From Aplectana chamaeleonis (taxonomy: Eukaryota > Nematoda > Chromadorea > Rhabditida > Cosmocercidae), in NCBI GenBank assembly GCA_029168955.1, contig JAPDOI010000155.1:186001-250000 (forward strand): a DNA stretch of 64,000 nucleotides, in the 5' to 3' direction. The notes below the pieces were generated by a model. That model was not told the DNA's origin, made no database searches, and saw only the letters and a program-made list of their open reading frames with translations. Positions 10,490 to 23,219 of this stretch are shown here, one piece after another (within the stretch, counting starts at the first letter, position 1; each line of letters starts with the position of its first letter). A program made the translations under genes and the position numbers.

Positions 10490-12655
10490 GACTTCATTGC
10501 GGAAAGCGCTGCGAAAACTGGTCTGGCTTGGGGCTAGTGACTCTCTAAAATTCTTCCTTTTACTAAAAATGTTGACCTTTGATGCTTTTAGTCACTTCTG
10601 TCGCAATACTTTCAACGTTCGCGAAGAATAATGCGCCCCAGTTGATGGCATAGAAAAACGTAGGAATAATGGGGTCTCGAAACCGATGAAAAGACACACG
10701 TCGGTCCGATCGGCACACTGCTTGATAGCTCTTTAAAGGTAAGGATAATGGTGCCTGAGAGCACAGGCTGTATCTTCCACTGTTAGACATCGCTCGGAGA
10801 CTTCGCAATGAGATTAAATGGTTATCAAGATGAGTATCGAGACCGCATCTCTATTAGTACTCAGAGCATGCTGCTATCACGGCGATCAGCGACATAGGTG
10901 CCAAACTCGTCTCAGAGGCCCCGTCTGACTAGGTCGAAAAACTGAGTCTGACTGAGTCCGGGGCAAAAAGAGAATGTACGTATGGAGCTTCGGGAAGCAT
11001 GGCTCTCGTAAAGATGATAACCAATGAATAAAGGGTAGGGTATAAAAGAAGTGGAGAGCGATGTGTCTCCATTCAAATACCGTCCTCCTCTAGGGGCAGC
11101 AGTTGAGGATCTGCATGGACCAGAAAATAGGAAAACAGCACCACCGGTGGTGAAGATATAACAAAATTGGAGTAAAAACGTAGAAAATCATAGAGCCGTG
11201 ACGAAGATGAGCCATCCTCCCCGAAGCCCCATACCTACATTCGCAGAAAGAACAACCTGGGGTGCATTAACCCACAATCACTCCCATGCCGATCATTTTT
11301 TCAGCAGGGCTACCGGAATCCTGCGCGTAAAATAATTAGCGCCGGCTGCATGGCTGCAGACTTTGTCACACATCTTACGGCAATTCACCTAATTTCCTCC
11401 GGCACTGGTAGAGGTCCTCCACTAGGCTTATTTGGAGGATCTACTGTTATCAGATGTTGATGAACGGAATTCTCCTGTAGATGACGGGAACCTAACATGT
11501 TTTTACAGGTATACTAGCACTGTAGTTGAACAGAACTCGATTTTGGAGGAAATTTCGAATTCCGGCGTACGTGATAACCTAAGGTGTTTTAACAGGGATA
11601 CACTGTTTCCGGGTCTACAGAGGGGACCCCGGGGACATGCCCCTGGGGTAATCCGCTTTGGGGTCTCCAGAGGGGGGGTCACCCCACTGCCACGGTCCGC
11701 AGTGGGGTGCACCCCACTTTGGACCGTGGGGAGATGGCCCCACAGTTGGGTGCCACCCCCTCCCAAGCCGTGGGGAGCCCCCTTCCCTTGGCGACAAAAA
11801 TTATCCTCCGGTACCCGGTGGATCTTCTGGGGTGCGTTCCAAGAAAGTTCCCACAACGTTGTGGGAGGCAAAACAACCTCCCCATAGACAAATTTGCTTT
11901 CCATGGATGCGAATTATAACTGAGAATTGCTCCCACGTAGCCGTCATTCCATGGACGCGTTTTGCCATGGGAATGTTCTTGGAACGCTCCCCTAGTGAGT
12001 GACTCGAGGCCACCTTCCAGGTCCGGCTCCGAAGAGCCGACTGAGGCATACCGTGAGGTGAGAAGCCTTTTATACCAGCAACATTGTTAATACTTTTGTC
12101 TAAACATGTTAATGATCCTGACGAATGTTTGGCGTCATATATGTAGTTTGTAGGTGTTGATTGCGTTCAGTACATTTGGAATGACGTCATAACGGTTCGC
12201 GTCGCGGCTGCAGAGCGGCGATTACTCCAGTAGTTCACCTCATCATCTTCATTGGTTCATCTTTAGTACAATACATTTACCTTCTGTGTTCCTCGACAGC
12301 TTCATTTTCTCCCGTAGATCTCCTCTACCGGTGCCGGAGTCTGGCCAGCTTTACGTTACAATTAGCCATGGGGGGTTAGTATCAGTGTTTGACCTGTTCA
12401 GCTTCTGAAGCTCCTATGAAGCCTTGATACTCGCAATAGGCGAAGACGCGCTTGACCGTGTAACTTGTAAATAACCTGTGTCGATGAAATTTCAGGCCTC
12501 TGATGACGGCGAGCCTGCCAAAACGTAAGGCCAATAGTAACGATTCCACCATACAAAACCTGGATTGGCATGGCAAAGAGAGAAACAGTAGTGGTTTTGT
12601 TATTTAGATGCATCCGTGGACATATTGTGACCCTTCCTAGCTTTTATTTCAACGT
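10490..12655. other. No supportable gene; GC-rich block and short inverted repeats
   Basis: 11600-11830 is unusually GC-rich, with repeated GGGGTGCACCCC-like words. GGTGCGTTCCAAGAAAGTTC near 11831 is mirrored by TTCTTGGAACGC near 11976, suggesting a small foldback. An open frame at 11432-11887 begins with two related segments of about 30 residues (each with a DxNLxCFxR pattern) before running into the GC-rich repeat; it shows no domain and I do not call it a gene. Confidence 0.4.
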
Positions 12656-12850
12656 GTTTTGTTTTGTTTTGTTTTGTTTTGTTTATTACGTCACTTAAGG
12701 CAAACGTCATATACACATAAATATACACACAAACACACATAAATAAGACAAATAAGACCAAAAGGGGTACAATAAGAGCCATACGAATAGTTGTCATGAT
12801 AAATGATGGTTTCCGAGACATGAAGGAAAGGAGGTAAAGTATACGGCATA

Positions 12851-15703
12851 CTACGGCTTCAATAACTTGGCGGCGAATTTGCGTTTGAAACGTTTGAGTG
12901 TGAGCGGCGATGTCTCGCATTTTGTGAGCTTCAAGTATATCGAGCCTGCGCGGTTCGTAAAGAATCTAGATCGCAAAGAGGTTTTGGCCCTGTGAAAGGT
13001 TGTCTTATTTCTCCCACCAAGAGTGATCGATGGAAGCCAAGTGAAAAAGCTGTTTACTTTCACTTTAATTACACCATTGAGTATCTTGTGCACCATGCAT
13101 ACGTCAAACATTGCCCGTCGGGTTTCTAATGAAGGAATGCCAAGACAAACATTCCTCCTCTGCGCACTAGGCGTTGTGGAGTAAGTCGCCATCCCAGTCC
13201 TAATAAAGATCTTCCGAGAGAAATTATTTTGTATTTTCTCTAGAAGCTCTATATCTTTCTTCTGAGACGGATTGAAAACCGAGGTTCCCGACTCAACTAG
13301 CGGTCGAATGTAGGTGGTGTAAGCTAGAAGGAGAGTCTCCTTGTTCTTAGTGGCTAATCCTTTGAAAATTTGAAATGTTCTTCCCAGGGCGTTTCTTGAT
13401 ATTGTAGCCAAATGTTCTGAAAAATCAAGTTTGTCATTGTAAGTAAATCCGAGATCCTTCACTTTGTTAGCGTGAACAACTGGTGACCCGTCGATATTGT
13501 AAACATTATAGTTTTTAAAAGATCCAATTCTCATATGTACACTTTTTGTTGGCGATAAACCTAACTGCCATTTTTCGCACCAAAGTGTCATTCTGTCTAT
13601 GGCACCTTGTACCAGAGCTATGTCCACCAATAAAGATATTTCTCGATAGATTTTAACATCGTCTGCATAGATTTTACATTTAATTCCATCCATCTGTAAT
13701 TGGGATGGAAGATCTGCTATGTAAACGATGAATAGAAGTGGCGACAAGGCACTTCTCTGTGGTACGCCGCTCGAGATGGGGAAAGCTTCAGAGAAACTTT
13801 TCCCAACTCGAACTTGAAATGTTCGACCTTCAAGAAAATTTGAGGTCCATCGGACTACTGTAGGGTGGAACTTCAATAATTTGAATTTATGAATTAATTT
13901 CTCATGACTTACACGATCGAATGCTTTCTGGAAGTCAAAATATATGATGTCACAACTACGCTTTCCATCTAGCATCAGGGTCCAATCATTCAAACTTTCA
14001 AGCAGGTTGGATTCTGTTGATCTTCCTTTGATAAACCCATGTTGCTCTTGGGGGATTAAAGCATTCTTTTCAAGATGATATTCGAGATGAGGTTTAAGTA
14101 GTCTCTCAAAGAGTCGACAAAGGTTGGACGTTATGCTCACTGGTCTGTAGTTTTCGCATCTGTTTAACGGTGGCTTTTTGAGGATTGGAGTGACAAAGCT
14201 GTGCTTCCATCGCAAGGGGACCTCGGCATGCATCAGCGATTGGTTAAAGATGTAGGTTAAAGGACCCGCAATTACGTGCGCAGTGTTTTGAATGAAACTA
14301 AATGGAACGTTATACGGGGTCCACGAATAGGATTTCGGACACTTGAGAATGGCTTCGTAAACCTGGGTTGGGGTGAAAATAGGGTAGGTGTCCATAGGAT
14401 GATCAACGGTTACGTTGAAGTTAGGTAGGGTGTGGTTGTCTTCAACAAACGACTTCAAAAACTCCTCTGCTAGCAAATTTGCTTTTTAAAGTTCCCTGAA
14501 TACAATCCGTTGGTCTTTCTCTAAGCTTACGATACGATAAGAAGTGGAGAGCCGTTCATTTATCAACCAATAGAAAGCGTTTTTGTTAACCGTCTCAATT
14601 ACTCTCTTCTCGACATTTCTATTGAATTCGCGGAGCTTGGCCATAAAAGAAGCTGTATACCTTCTATAATTGTCCCATAGTCCAGTATTTATGGCGAGAT
14701 GGAATAAGTGGACGCGATGTTGCACCATATTTTCTAAATAGGGTGGTAGGTAACGGAACCTATGTGAGTTACTCAATTTCCATGGAACAAAAATAGATAT
14801 TGCATCATGAAGTATTCCTAGGAACAGTTCATACCTTTCATTGACTGTTGTCAATGAATTAAATAAGTCCAGACAATGTATTCGACTGAGTTGTTCGCAA
14901 ATTTCTTTGTAATCACATTTTGAGTAATCTTGGAAGTATACTGGAATTGGCATCTCGACAAAACAACGTATCTTGAAAACAAGGCTGTTATGGTCACTAA
15001 GCCCGACAGGGTCAACAACTGATACATCGCTAACAAGTGAAGTATCGTTTGATGAAAGAATGTCCAAAATATTTGTGCCTCTAGTAGGTTCAAGTACGAG
15101 TTGGGCTAATTCGTGAGAATTGAGCATTTCTAAGAAAGAAGAAAACTCTCCTGGGCTTCTAATATCTTTAGAGCACCAGTCGATACCTGGCATGTTAAAA
15201 TCACCTGTGATAATGGCTGGAGATTCACATGAGACTAGATCGCTTAGTAGCCCTGTAAGTTGGTTGTGTGCCTCAGGATTGCAAATAGGGGTTTTGTAAA
15301 CAGCTACAACCCTCACAGTGGACACGTTTTGCAGTATGTCAACTGCAATCAATTCGTATGCATTAATGACAGATGCAGAATGTGTAACAGTACTTGCAAG
15401 CCTATTGTGAATCAAAATTATGACTCCACCACCAGTTTTCTTCGGCCTATCGCAACGCCACACGTCGTATTCGTTATGCAGATCCGTCAGTAGAGAAGCA
15501 ATAGTATGGTTAGTTTTAAGCCAAGTCTCAGAAAAAATCAAAAGGTCATAGTGAGTACTCGAGACTTTGTTTACATAAACGCCATTCCTAGGAAGAGATC
15601 TGATATTCGCATAAAAACATTTCAGAAAGGATACGTCAGACCGAGAAGCCTCGGTTAGTTTCCCTGATTGCCATTTGTTTGACCTTGTTGAGAGGAAATC
15701 ATG
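12851..15703 (-). pseudogene. LINE ORF2: AP endonuclease and reverse transcriptase, one in-frame stop
   Basis: The polyprotein nicks target DNA and copies the element RNA. The open frame begins after a stop at 15704-15706 and overlaps the end of ORF1; no in-frame ATG precedes the first conserved endonuclease motif (YANIRSLPRN near 15610). Endonuclease landmarks follow: SETWL, GDFNMPGIDW and SDHNSL. A TAA at 14486-14488 then interrupts the frame, which continues in the same register into the reverse transcriptase, with RPVSI, DFQKAFDRVSH, GVPQRSALSPLLF and the catalytic YADD (in KIYADDVKIY near 13670). About 950 codons in total, the usual size. Apart from the single stop it looks intact, so the copy is probably inactive but recent. 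LINE identity is certain; the clade is moderately sure. Confidence 0.88.
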
Positions 15704-16963
15704 CTATTTTCAATTATATTCCTATGAGACGGTTCAGATAAGATGTTGGAATTGAGCGGAACAGCATGCTCACAAGAATGATGAGGTGACTCAGGAGAAT
15801 GCATGGGAGATCTGATATAGGCAGTAGTAGACTGGGTCGAGTTTGTGGATGTCGATTGGGATTGGCTGTGTGATCCGTTACGTTTTGCTAATCTCTCAGC
15901 GCGAGCTTGATTCCTTTCCTCCCTAGTAAGGGAGGCCCTAATGAAAAGTTTAGGAATCGAAAAGCGCTTGAGATTATGAGCAGAACGTATTACATGACTG
16001 GCAAAGTAAGACGAGGGGAGCACGATTTTCACAAGCCTGGGAAACGTTGAATTAAAACGACCCATACGGAAAACTGAAATCGGTAAGCACTGAATTTGTA
16101 GAAAATCGAGAATTCGATGTACAGACAAATAATCATCCCAAGCACGTGCAGTGGACAATCTAGAGTGACTCTCAGGCAAACCAATAACAACTACTGAGCG
16201 GCTGCGCTCCTTTTCCTCAAACGAAACAGGCTGTGATAATGATGGTGGAGTTGTATTCGAAATGATAATGGAGTCACTGGAAGGATGGGAAAGAGCATCC
16301 ACATGAAAAGTTTTGGTATTGTGGGATTTTTTGAGTAGCTCATTCTCCGCCCTCAGTGACATCATTTCACTCTCTAACTCACGGTTTCGACAGAGTACAG
16401 TAATCAGTTGCTTTCTATCTTCTAGTAGTGCCGCCATGACAGTGCGAAGATGAAGTGGTAGCGATTTGTCTTCCAGCAATAGCTTCGCATCGTTTTCTAT
16501 CGCAGTAGGCGCAGGATTGAGACTCGGCGGCATAGTGTGATGAGCACGTTGACAGCAGCGAGGTGTTTCCATTTTCAGCAAAAATCGCGTGGTTCCAAGA
16601 GTAGAGGATTCGAGACGAAAGGCCTGCCGCTCGTTGAACAGGAGAGCGTGGGTCGGCTGAGTGTGATGAAGCAGTTGTAGTAGGAATATGTAGCGGATAG
16701 ACGAGTTCTGAGACGACTTGAGTATGTAGGGAAGGGGAGCAGTCTGACGAGTGACGAGTCGGTAGGGGAGGGAATACTGGCGGTTGGAGAGGTGAAGGCA
16801 GCTCGTACTTGTTCAGACTTGAGCTGGGGTGGATGGTGAGGTTGTTGAGTGATGAGGTGGAGTGCGGATGGAGAGCTGAGTTAGAGTCGACCGCGTGTTG
16901 ATTCTCTCTTAGTTTTTTTATGGTCCCATAGTTTATTTTAAGTTTTCTAATCATTTTGATCAT
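15655..16963 (-). pseudogene. LINE ORF1 protein, apparently frame-shifted near its middle
   Basis: The 3' two thirds (about 16581 to 15655) encode a heptad-rich coiled coil (LESEMMSLRAENELLKK) followed by a segment typical of LINE ORF1 proteins, with SVVVIGLPES, PRLVKIVLPSS and PKLFIRASLTREER. The 5' part, from an ATG at 16963, is in another frame: it starts MIKMIRKLK and is Ser/Pro-rich. The two frames overlap at 16415-16581, so one frameshift near 16600 probably separates them. ORF1 proteins bind the element RNA. The stop at 15655-15657 lies inside the start of the ORF2 frame, a -1 overlap. Confidence 0.8.
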
Positions 16964-16978
16964 ACCTGAAATGGTGCT

Positions 16979-17150
16979 CTTTTAGAATACCACCCACTAA
17001 GAGACTCAATTAAATCAGCATTTGTTTGGAATTGACCGACCGCTCGGTTGGTCTTATCAAACAGTTTAGTGCGTTTGAAAAAGGTTAGATCAATCGATCG
17101 CTCAAGTGGGCGAGCATTTTTCATGAAATTTTGCTAGTGGGTCAAACAAA
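16979..17150. mobile_element. Short MITE with ACCCACTA termini, copy 1
   Basis: Inverted ends carry TTAGAATACCACCCACTAAG on the left and CTAGTGGGT on the right, with an internal ACCGCTCGGTTGGT and CATTTTTCATGAAATTT. The same pieces in the same order are found at 36701-36881, where the termini are better preserved. Confidence 0.7.
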
Positions 17151-17844
17151 GGATGTCTGTCTTAGTAGACAGACATCCTTTTTTAACGGCAAAACAAAAG
17201 TATTTTAGGTGAAGTACCGTCGACAAATTTTGGAAGTTATCCGCTTACAGCTGTACAACAAGAATCAACTCCGCCTGCCTATTTATGAATTCGACGAAAA
17301 CAAGACCAATTACCGACATTTCTGAGGTAACAAAACGTCTTGCGGCCGAAGCTTAACTGGGAGGGATGTCAAACGCCGAAAATAGTGACTGTTGTAAGAT
17401 ATGCGAGAAAGTCCGCAGACATGCAACTGACGCTATTTAATTTACGCGCAGGATTACGATAGCCCTGCGGAAAAAAATGATCGGCATGGGCGTGCTTGTC
17501 ATCAGCCCTAAAACGCGAAATGCCAGACGGCATCAATTGCCAACACAGGCGTCAAATGCAGTGTTTGGTGGTGTGACTGCTCAGCACACTGCAGATGTTA
17601 CTCCTAAATTATTGATTCCACCACAAATCATGGTAGAACCACGAATTCATAGCGGAAGCGCTATTTGTGAGGTAGATGTTCAATCGATACGCTACTAAAT
17701 GAGGATGTGAGAGAATGATCAACATAAGAACTAGCAGAGAATTCTAAAATATATGAAACTTGAAAAAAGGAAGTAGCAGAAACTAGTATTGAATGGCTTA
17801 GGCCTTGTAACAGTTTTCGTAGTTTTCGCTAGAAGAATAGGCCG
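17151..17844. other. No gene seen
   Basis: No gene is supportable. 17441-17490 carries, inverted, a conserved segment (CCGCAGGGCTA with GATCATTTTTT) that is also at 11284, 47601 and 47859. Confidence 0.4.
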
Positions 17845-18880
17845 TCACCCAGGCATCTCCCTCCGTTGAAGCAAATAGAGTAGATCGGATTCCCTCCCCC
17901 GAAATATCCTATACACGACAGATTTAACCTCCACGCACGGGATTTCCTCCCCTAAGCGACGTTTCAGCCGCAGGCTGCACTGTCCAAATAGGGTTTAAAC
18001 TGATTTCCACCCCCGAAATACCCGATACACGACAGATTTAGCCTCCATGCAGGGGTTTCCCTCCCCTAAGCGACGTTTCAGCCGCAGGCTGCACTGTCCA
18101 AATAGGGTTTAAACTGATTTCAACCCTCGAAATACCCGATACAAGATTTAGCCTCCACGTAGGGGATTTCATCCCCTGAGCGACGGTGCAGCCGCAGGCT
18201 GCACCGTCCAAATAGGGTTTAAACTGATTTCCACCCCCGAAATACCGGATACACGACAGATTTAGTCCCACGCAGGATTTCCTTCCTAAGCGACGGTGCA
18301 GCCGCAGGCTACACCGTCCAAACAGGGTTTAAACTGATTCCCACCCCCCGAAAAACCCGATGTACCACAGATTTTGCCTCTACGTAGGGGATTTCCTCCC
18401 CTAAACGACGGTGCAGCCGCAGGATGCACCGTCCAAATAGGATTTAAACTGATTTCCACCCCCGAAATACCCGATACACGACAGATTTAGCCTCCACAAT
18501 GGGGATTTCTTCCCCTAAGCGACGTTTCAGCCGCAGGCTGCACTGTCCAAATAGGGTTCAAACTGATTTCCACCCCCGAAATACCCGATACACGACAGAT
18601 TTAGTCCCACGCAGGAGATTTCCTCCCCTAAGCGACGGTGCAGCCGCAGGCTGCACCGTCCAAATAGGGTTTAAACTGATTTCCACCCACGAAATACCCG
18701 ATACACGACAGATTTAGCCTCCACGCAGGGGATTTCCTCCCCTAAGCGGCGGTGCAGCCGCAGGCTGCACTGTCCAAATAGGGTTTAAACTGATTTCCAC
18801 CCCCGAAATACCCGATACACGACAGATTTAGTCCCACACAGGGGATTTCCTCCCCTGAGCACCGTCCAAATAGGGTTAGA
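17845..18880 (+). repeat. 113-bp tandem repeat, about nine units, hairpin in each unit
   Basis: Unit starts are near 17928, 18042, 18152, 18265, 18377, 18491, 18604, 18718 and 18828 (spacing 110-114). Each full unit contains CCGAAATACCCGATACACGA, AGGGTTTAAACTGATTTCC and an inverted repeat, best as GACGGTGCAGCC GCA GGCTGCACCGTC, a perfect 12-bp stem. In several units one arm reads GACGTTTCAGCC, which weakens the stem. The last unit is truncated through the hairpin. Confidence 0.95.
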
Positions 18881-18899
18881 AATGATTTCTAGAGAGTTT

Positions 18900-20305
18900 C
18901 CACCTCGAAATTCATGGATAACAGCCGACATCCTCAATACTAGTAAATTTTCATTCTCATTAATAAATTGCGATCAGTTAGTCTTGAATTGAGTCAGGGG
19001 GTCGTGAATTAAAATATAGGCGTAGCTGGGAGCGGTGCGTGCAAGTGCATACCACATACCACAACGCATTATTTGACGGCTATGCTGGCAATTGGTGCTG
19101 TCCGGCATTTCTCCTCCAGTCGTTGGCCCTGCCGGGGTGCGCACGTAGAACTGAGTGGATTTCAGACGCAATGAGTCGGTCGCAGTCGAAGTCATTCGGT
19201 GAATTTTCTGCACTAAAACCTGACTTTCAATGTGATAAAACATGTATACCCGCAATTACCTGTCTGATCACGCTTGATCAATACGTATGATTTGTTCAGA
19301 AGCAGAACGGCCCCCCGAAGCTCCATACTCGCACTCCTCAGTCTATCGACTAGCTCTGATGGGGGCCTGATCGACCAAATTCTTACTTACCTCGATGCAT
19401 GATCAGGCTGTGAACAAAATAATAAAAACCTACTCTCAGTACTGATCAAGTTGAGAGCATCCAGTAATACAAGGACCGTTACAACATGCCGCACCATTCC
19501 AAAACATAGGATCGAATGTTCGAACTACTTGACTCTCTAATGATTACTTTTTTTCACAAACATATCGGGTACTGGGAAAATCGCTCTCTCGCCTCCCCAA
19601 GCCACCTATTTCTGGTTTTCGTATAAAATTCAGTCTGAAGAATAAACCAGACGCAATGATTGCACTTGGCCTTGCGGCGTTGGCGGCATCACCGTGCGAG
19701 AACTCTACGTTGCATTCGTGGACTCAGTTGTAGACTCTCACCTCAAAGGAAACTATTACTAGACAAAGTGGTCATCCCAAATGAGATGCACATATCTACA
19801 TAGAAGTAAGCTTTGAGGATTTTTTAGTGGGCGCTCAATGTCGATTATCACCAGCAGGGAAGTGGTGGGCTTCAGAGAAGTATAACTGGTTATAAGGATG
19901 TTTCGATGAATTCTGCCTATTCGAGACTCGATGCCTCAGCAAAAAAGAAGACGCCCATGTACAAGTCAGCATCTCAGATCTTTTTGAACAATCTGTTTCC
20001 CAATTATTGAACAAGTTACGATTTGTCGAAGGTAAATTTTTGTAGATGGCGCTAAGGCAGGTCTAATGTCGTGCTGCGCTAGGTGGCAAATTGTCCGTAT
20101 CGGTAGGAACGAACAACTGATCAGATGGTTGTCGTGTAATTGTTCACAACCTGGTCGAAACATATTCGTGACGTTCACGGACTATTTTCCCACTACCTCA
20201 TGAACAATAAACGACGTGGTTTCCACATCTTGTTTTACAATTATTCATGCCTAGTTATCTAGATAGTTGATCATAGTGTAACAGACATATTCCCCCCCCC
20301 CCCCC
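18900..20305. other. No gene seen
   Basis: No gene, long repeat or RNA gene could be supported. Short open frames on both strands (for example around 18974-19290) show no domain. Confidence 0.4.
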
Positions 20306-20420
20306 ACTTACACATCACCAGCGCCTTGGCTTTCAAGTCTTCTTTTGAAATTTCCGACAACTCTATGGGGGCCATTCCAAAGACTTGAAAGCCCAGAGCC
20401 TGTAATGTGTGAGTGGTGAG
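20306..20420. mobile_element. Small foldback element
   Basis: Inverted arms of about 36 bp: the left carries CACATCACCAGCGCCTTGG then CTTTCAAGTCTT, and the right carries AAGACTTGAAAGCCCAGAGC then a complement of the outer part. The intervening loop is about 35 bp. It is preceded by a run of C. Confidence 0.65.
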
Positions 20421-21847
20421 TAAGATATGTCTATTACTCTATGAACAGCTATCAAACTGTTGCCCATTTCACCCAATGGACAACATTCACAACAAGCTCC
20501 CATGCTCGTAAACAAATGTATAGCAAGTCTTTTCAACAACTTCACCCGTACAGGATACAGAAGAGAACCGAAAAGCGGTGGATCCAAAGACCCAAGACAG
20601 CTAGATTGGCTTCCGTATCCTCATGAGAGATCAGCACGACGAGGGTATTCCTGAGATCATAGCTGCGCGATATTAAGCTTAAATTAGTTTTCCTAGTAGA
20701 GATGACGTTCGCAGAAGCCATCAAAATCCACTTCACAGTGCTTGAAAGAATTCATTCCACCACGATTAAATTAATAACAAAAAAAGAAACATATGACAGA
20801 CGTAATTTTCGAAGAAGAAATATTGAACTATTCAAATTTGCTTGTGTTCCTCACCTTGTGTCGTCGTTCCCGTCAAGAGATGGTGGACCTTCGCTTTCGT
20901 CATCCATTTCCGCTTCGTCGGCATTAACCTCCTATGCAGACGTTTAAGTGCATCCCGAAAAGCATCAATCAATATAGGAGGTTATACGAATATCGATGCA
21001 AATCGTTCTCGGAAGAATATAAAGTCCACATTCAGCTCACCAAAAGGGACGGCCCTTTCATGCACCACCTCATCGCGGTGATAGGTTGAACAAACTTGTT
21101 GGTGGCCAACTGTGCAAACCGGTCACGCAGTACGCAGTTTCTGTGTACGGGCGGCTATCCTTGTATCCCTAGCGGGGAACAAGCGAGAGTAACCAGACCG
21201 AAAAGAAACGCTCGGACAACTAAATCTGCGTCCAGTACTCCGCGCACCGGATGTGCTCCACTACGGCGTAGGAGGAAGCCTCTACCGGTTGGGGCCATCT
21301 GATCTCGGAGCAACAGGACGTCATTGGATACGGAAGTTTGGAAACTCCCACACCCCACGACATCAACACTGCCTTTACATATGCACATACAACTGCCGCA
21401 CATGCGCATCGGAAGCCAATCTTCGAACACTCCATCTTAGAAACCTTCGGATCAAGTACAATGTTATCGCTTTGCAAAAGACAAAAGGCAGGACGGAAAC
21501 CGTTAGAAAGACCGATGACAACGAGATTATCGTCATCGGAGCCAAGGTGGACAATAAGAATATCGGCGGCATTGGATTCCTCATTAATTCGATGGTGCAC
21601 GACTTGGTAGATTCTCATAAAATCTTAAGTCCACGTCTCGGCGTGCTGCTTTTGAGAACCGAAGAGCGAGGAAATGGGTCTATTATCAATGGATACGTCC
21701 CAGCCTCCACAGCTGCGCAAGAAGAGCGTGAAGAGTTTTATGAGCTTGTGCAGAAGACTGTACATGAGGAGAGAAGCTACTATAAGCTAGTTGTTGGTGA
21801 CTTCAATGCTATCGTCGGTACGGACAACAACGACGGCGATTGGAGAT

Positions 21848-22140
21848 AAAGTGTGCCCGAACGAGAATGGCGGCCCACGCGGCCGGCGTGCTTGCCAGGC
21901 GGCCGTCGCATGTGCCGCCCTCGGACGAGTATTGGATTTCAACGACGGCCGTCCCCTCTCCCACCGTCTGCAGAGCAGAGTTGATTGATCGGCGCAGTGC
22001 TTGCTGCCAGCCGGTGCCGGCCCCGTTCGTAGTCGGTGGCGGTGGGGACTTGTCGCATGCTCGTCCGAGAGCGGCGAACGCGACGGCCGCCTGCCAAGCA
22101 CGCCTTACGCGAGGGCAGCCATTCTCATTCGGACGCACCT
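21848..22140. mobile_element. MITE inside the RTE endonuclease, GC-rich termini
   Basis: About 290 bp with terminal inverted repeats of about 80 bp: GAGAATGGCGGCCCACGCGG on the left is mirrored from CGAATGAGAATGGCTGCCC on the right (complement). The central GCTGCCAGCCGGTGCCGGCC region is GC-rich. The endonuclease frame stops at the insertion and its next conserved motif follows directly after it. Confidence 0.85.
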
Positions 22141-22648
22141 TAGATGGAGCTGCTTTTCGAAATGAGAATGGAGAACGACCACTAGACTTTCTGTCGGCAT
22201 GCCGCCTCTTTCACGGAAACTCCATGTTCGAAAAGCCAACAAATCGACAATGGACGTGGAAAAGCCCGAATGGCCAAACAAGGTCGGAGGTAGATCACAT
22301 CATGATGAACCGACGCTGGAGCTTGTTTGACGTGTCAGTGCTACATTCATTTGGCACCAGCTCGGATCATCGGCTTTTACGTGCGAAGATATCGCTCAAT
22401 AAGAAGATCTTTAAACGTGATTTTCATAGGCCGGCACCTACTCGATTCCCTGTCTTCGAGGCTGAGGTGTTGGAATCCGCTATCAAATCCCACGCATGGA
22501 ATCCTCACGAAGATCCAACGGCAGACTACGAAAGCCTCGCCAAATGCCTAATCGATTGTGCGGAAATTTCTCGTCAAGGCGGAACGGCACCCATTCCAAG
22601 ACTTGATAGCCTCGCCACTGCGCTCTTGGAAAAAAGAAGAGTTGTTCA

Positions 22649-23139
22649 AGGCAGTGTCCACGATAAAGACCATTTCTGATTTCTTGGTGGAGATCGGCAG
22701 CTGCGGGGCCTAGCGCAACTCTAACGTTGAAAAAAACTAAGAAAAATGTGCTCGAAACGGTCCCCTACGGCCCCAAAGTTGGACACCCGTCACCTCGTCA
22801 CACCCCAGATGCACATTCCACGCCCACCGACGTGAACAAATGAATGCTCGAGATTGTGATATGAGCGATGGTTTCCGAACAATAGCCCCGTTCTTCTATT
22901 TATTCCCAACTTCTCTCTTTACTTATGTAGGTCAGCTCGCATACATCGGCTGCAAAAAAACGGGAGTTACAAGCCTCGGACAACTCGTCCATCATGCTTC
23001 CCTAGCTCAATTTTTGAGGGACAATAACTCCGTTCCTAGAAGGTCTTGTACGATTCCAAAAACATCATTGGAATCAGCATGGGGCCGCCTTGAAGATAGG
23101 CGGAGAAGCAAAAAACGATTCTTATCGTGAACACTGTCT
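22649..23139. mobile_element. TTAA-target MITE, family T1, copy 2 (inside RTE LINE)
   Basis: A 491-bp T1 copy with ends AGGCAGTGTCCACGAT and ATCGTGAACACTGTCT, flanked by TTCA and TTGA, both one change from TTAA. It interrupts the RTE linker between the endonuclease and the RT. Confidence 0.9.
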
Positions 23140-23219
23140 TTGAAAAAGATTCCAATGCCACTCATCTGGAAAAGGTCATCATCAACAGATCATGCCTAAG
23201 CGCTGTTAAAGGTAGGGTT

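Larger units (their letters stand above)
12656..16975 (-). mobile_element. CR1-like non-LTR retrotransposon (LINE), nearly full length
   Basis: A minus-strand LINE with ORF1 (coiled coil plus an RNA-binding type domain), ORF2 (AP endonuclease plus reverse transcriptase) and a 3' end of tandem AAAAC repeats (12656-12686) instead of a long poly(A), as CR1-group elements usually have. An AATAAA-like signal sits inside the tail. The 5' end is placed near 16975, where a MITE relic begins. The lesions are few (one in-frame stop in ORF2 and one apparent frame change in ORF1), so it is fairly young. The clade was assigned from motif style, not phylogeny; a jockey-group assignment is possible. Confidence 0.88.

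Noticed and set aside
11432..11887. 151-codon frame with two internal repeats as a gene
   Set aside because: The second half is GC-rich repeat read in several frames, and no domain, splice or conservation evidence is available.
19020..19260. tRNA-like or SINE-like segment on the plus strand
   Set aside because: An A-box-like stretch is present, but no convincing B box or cloverleaf could be drawn.
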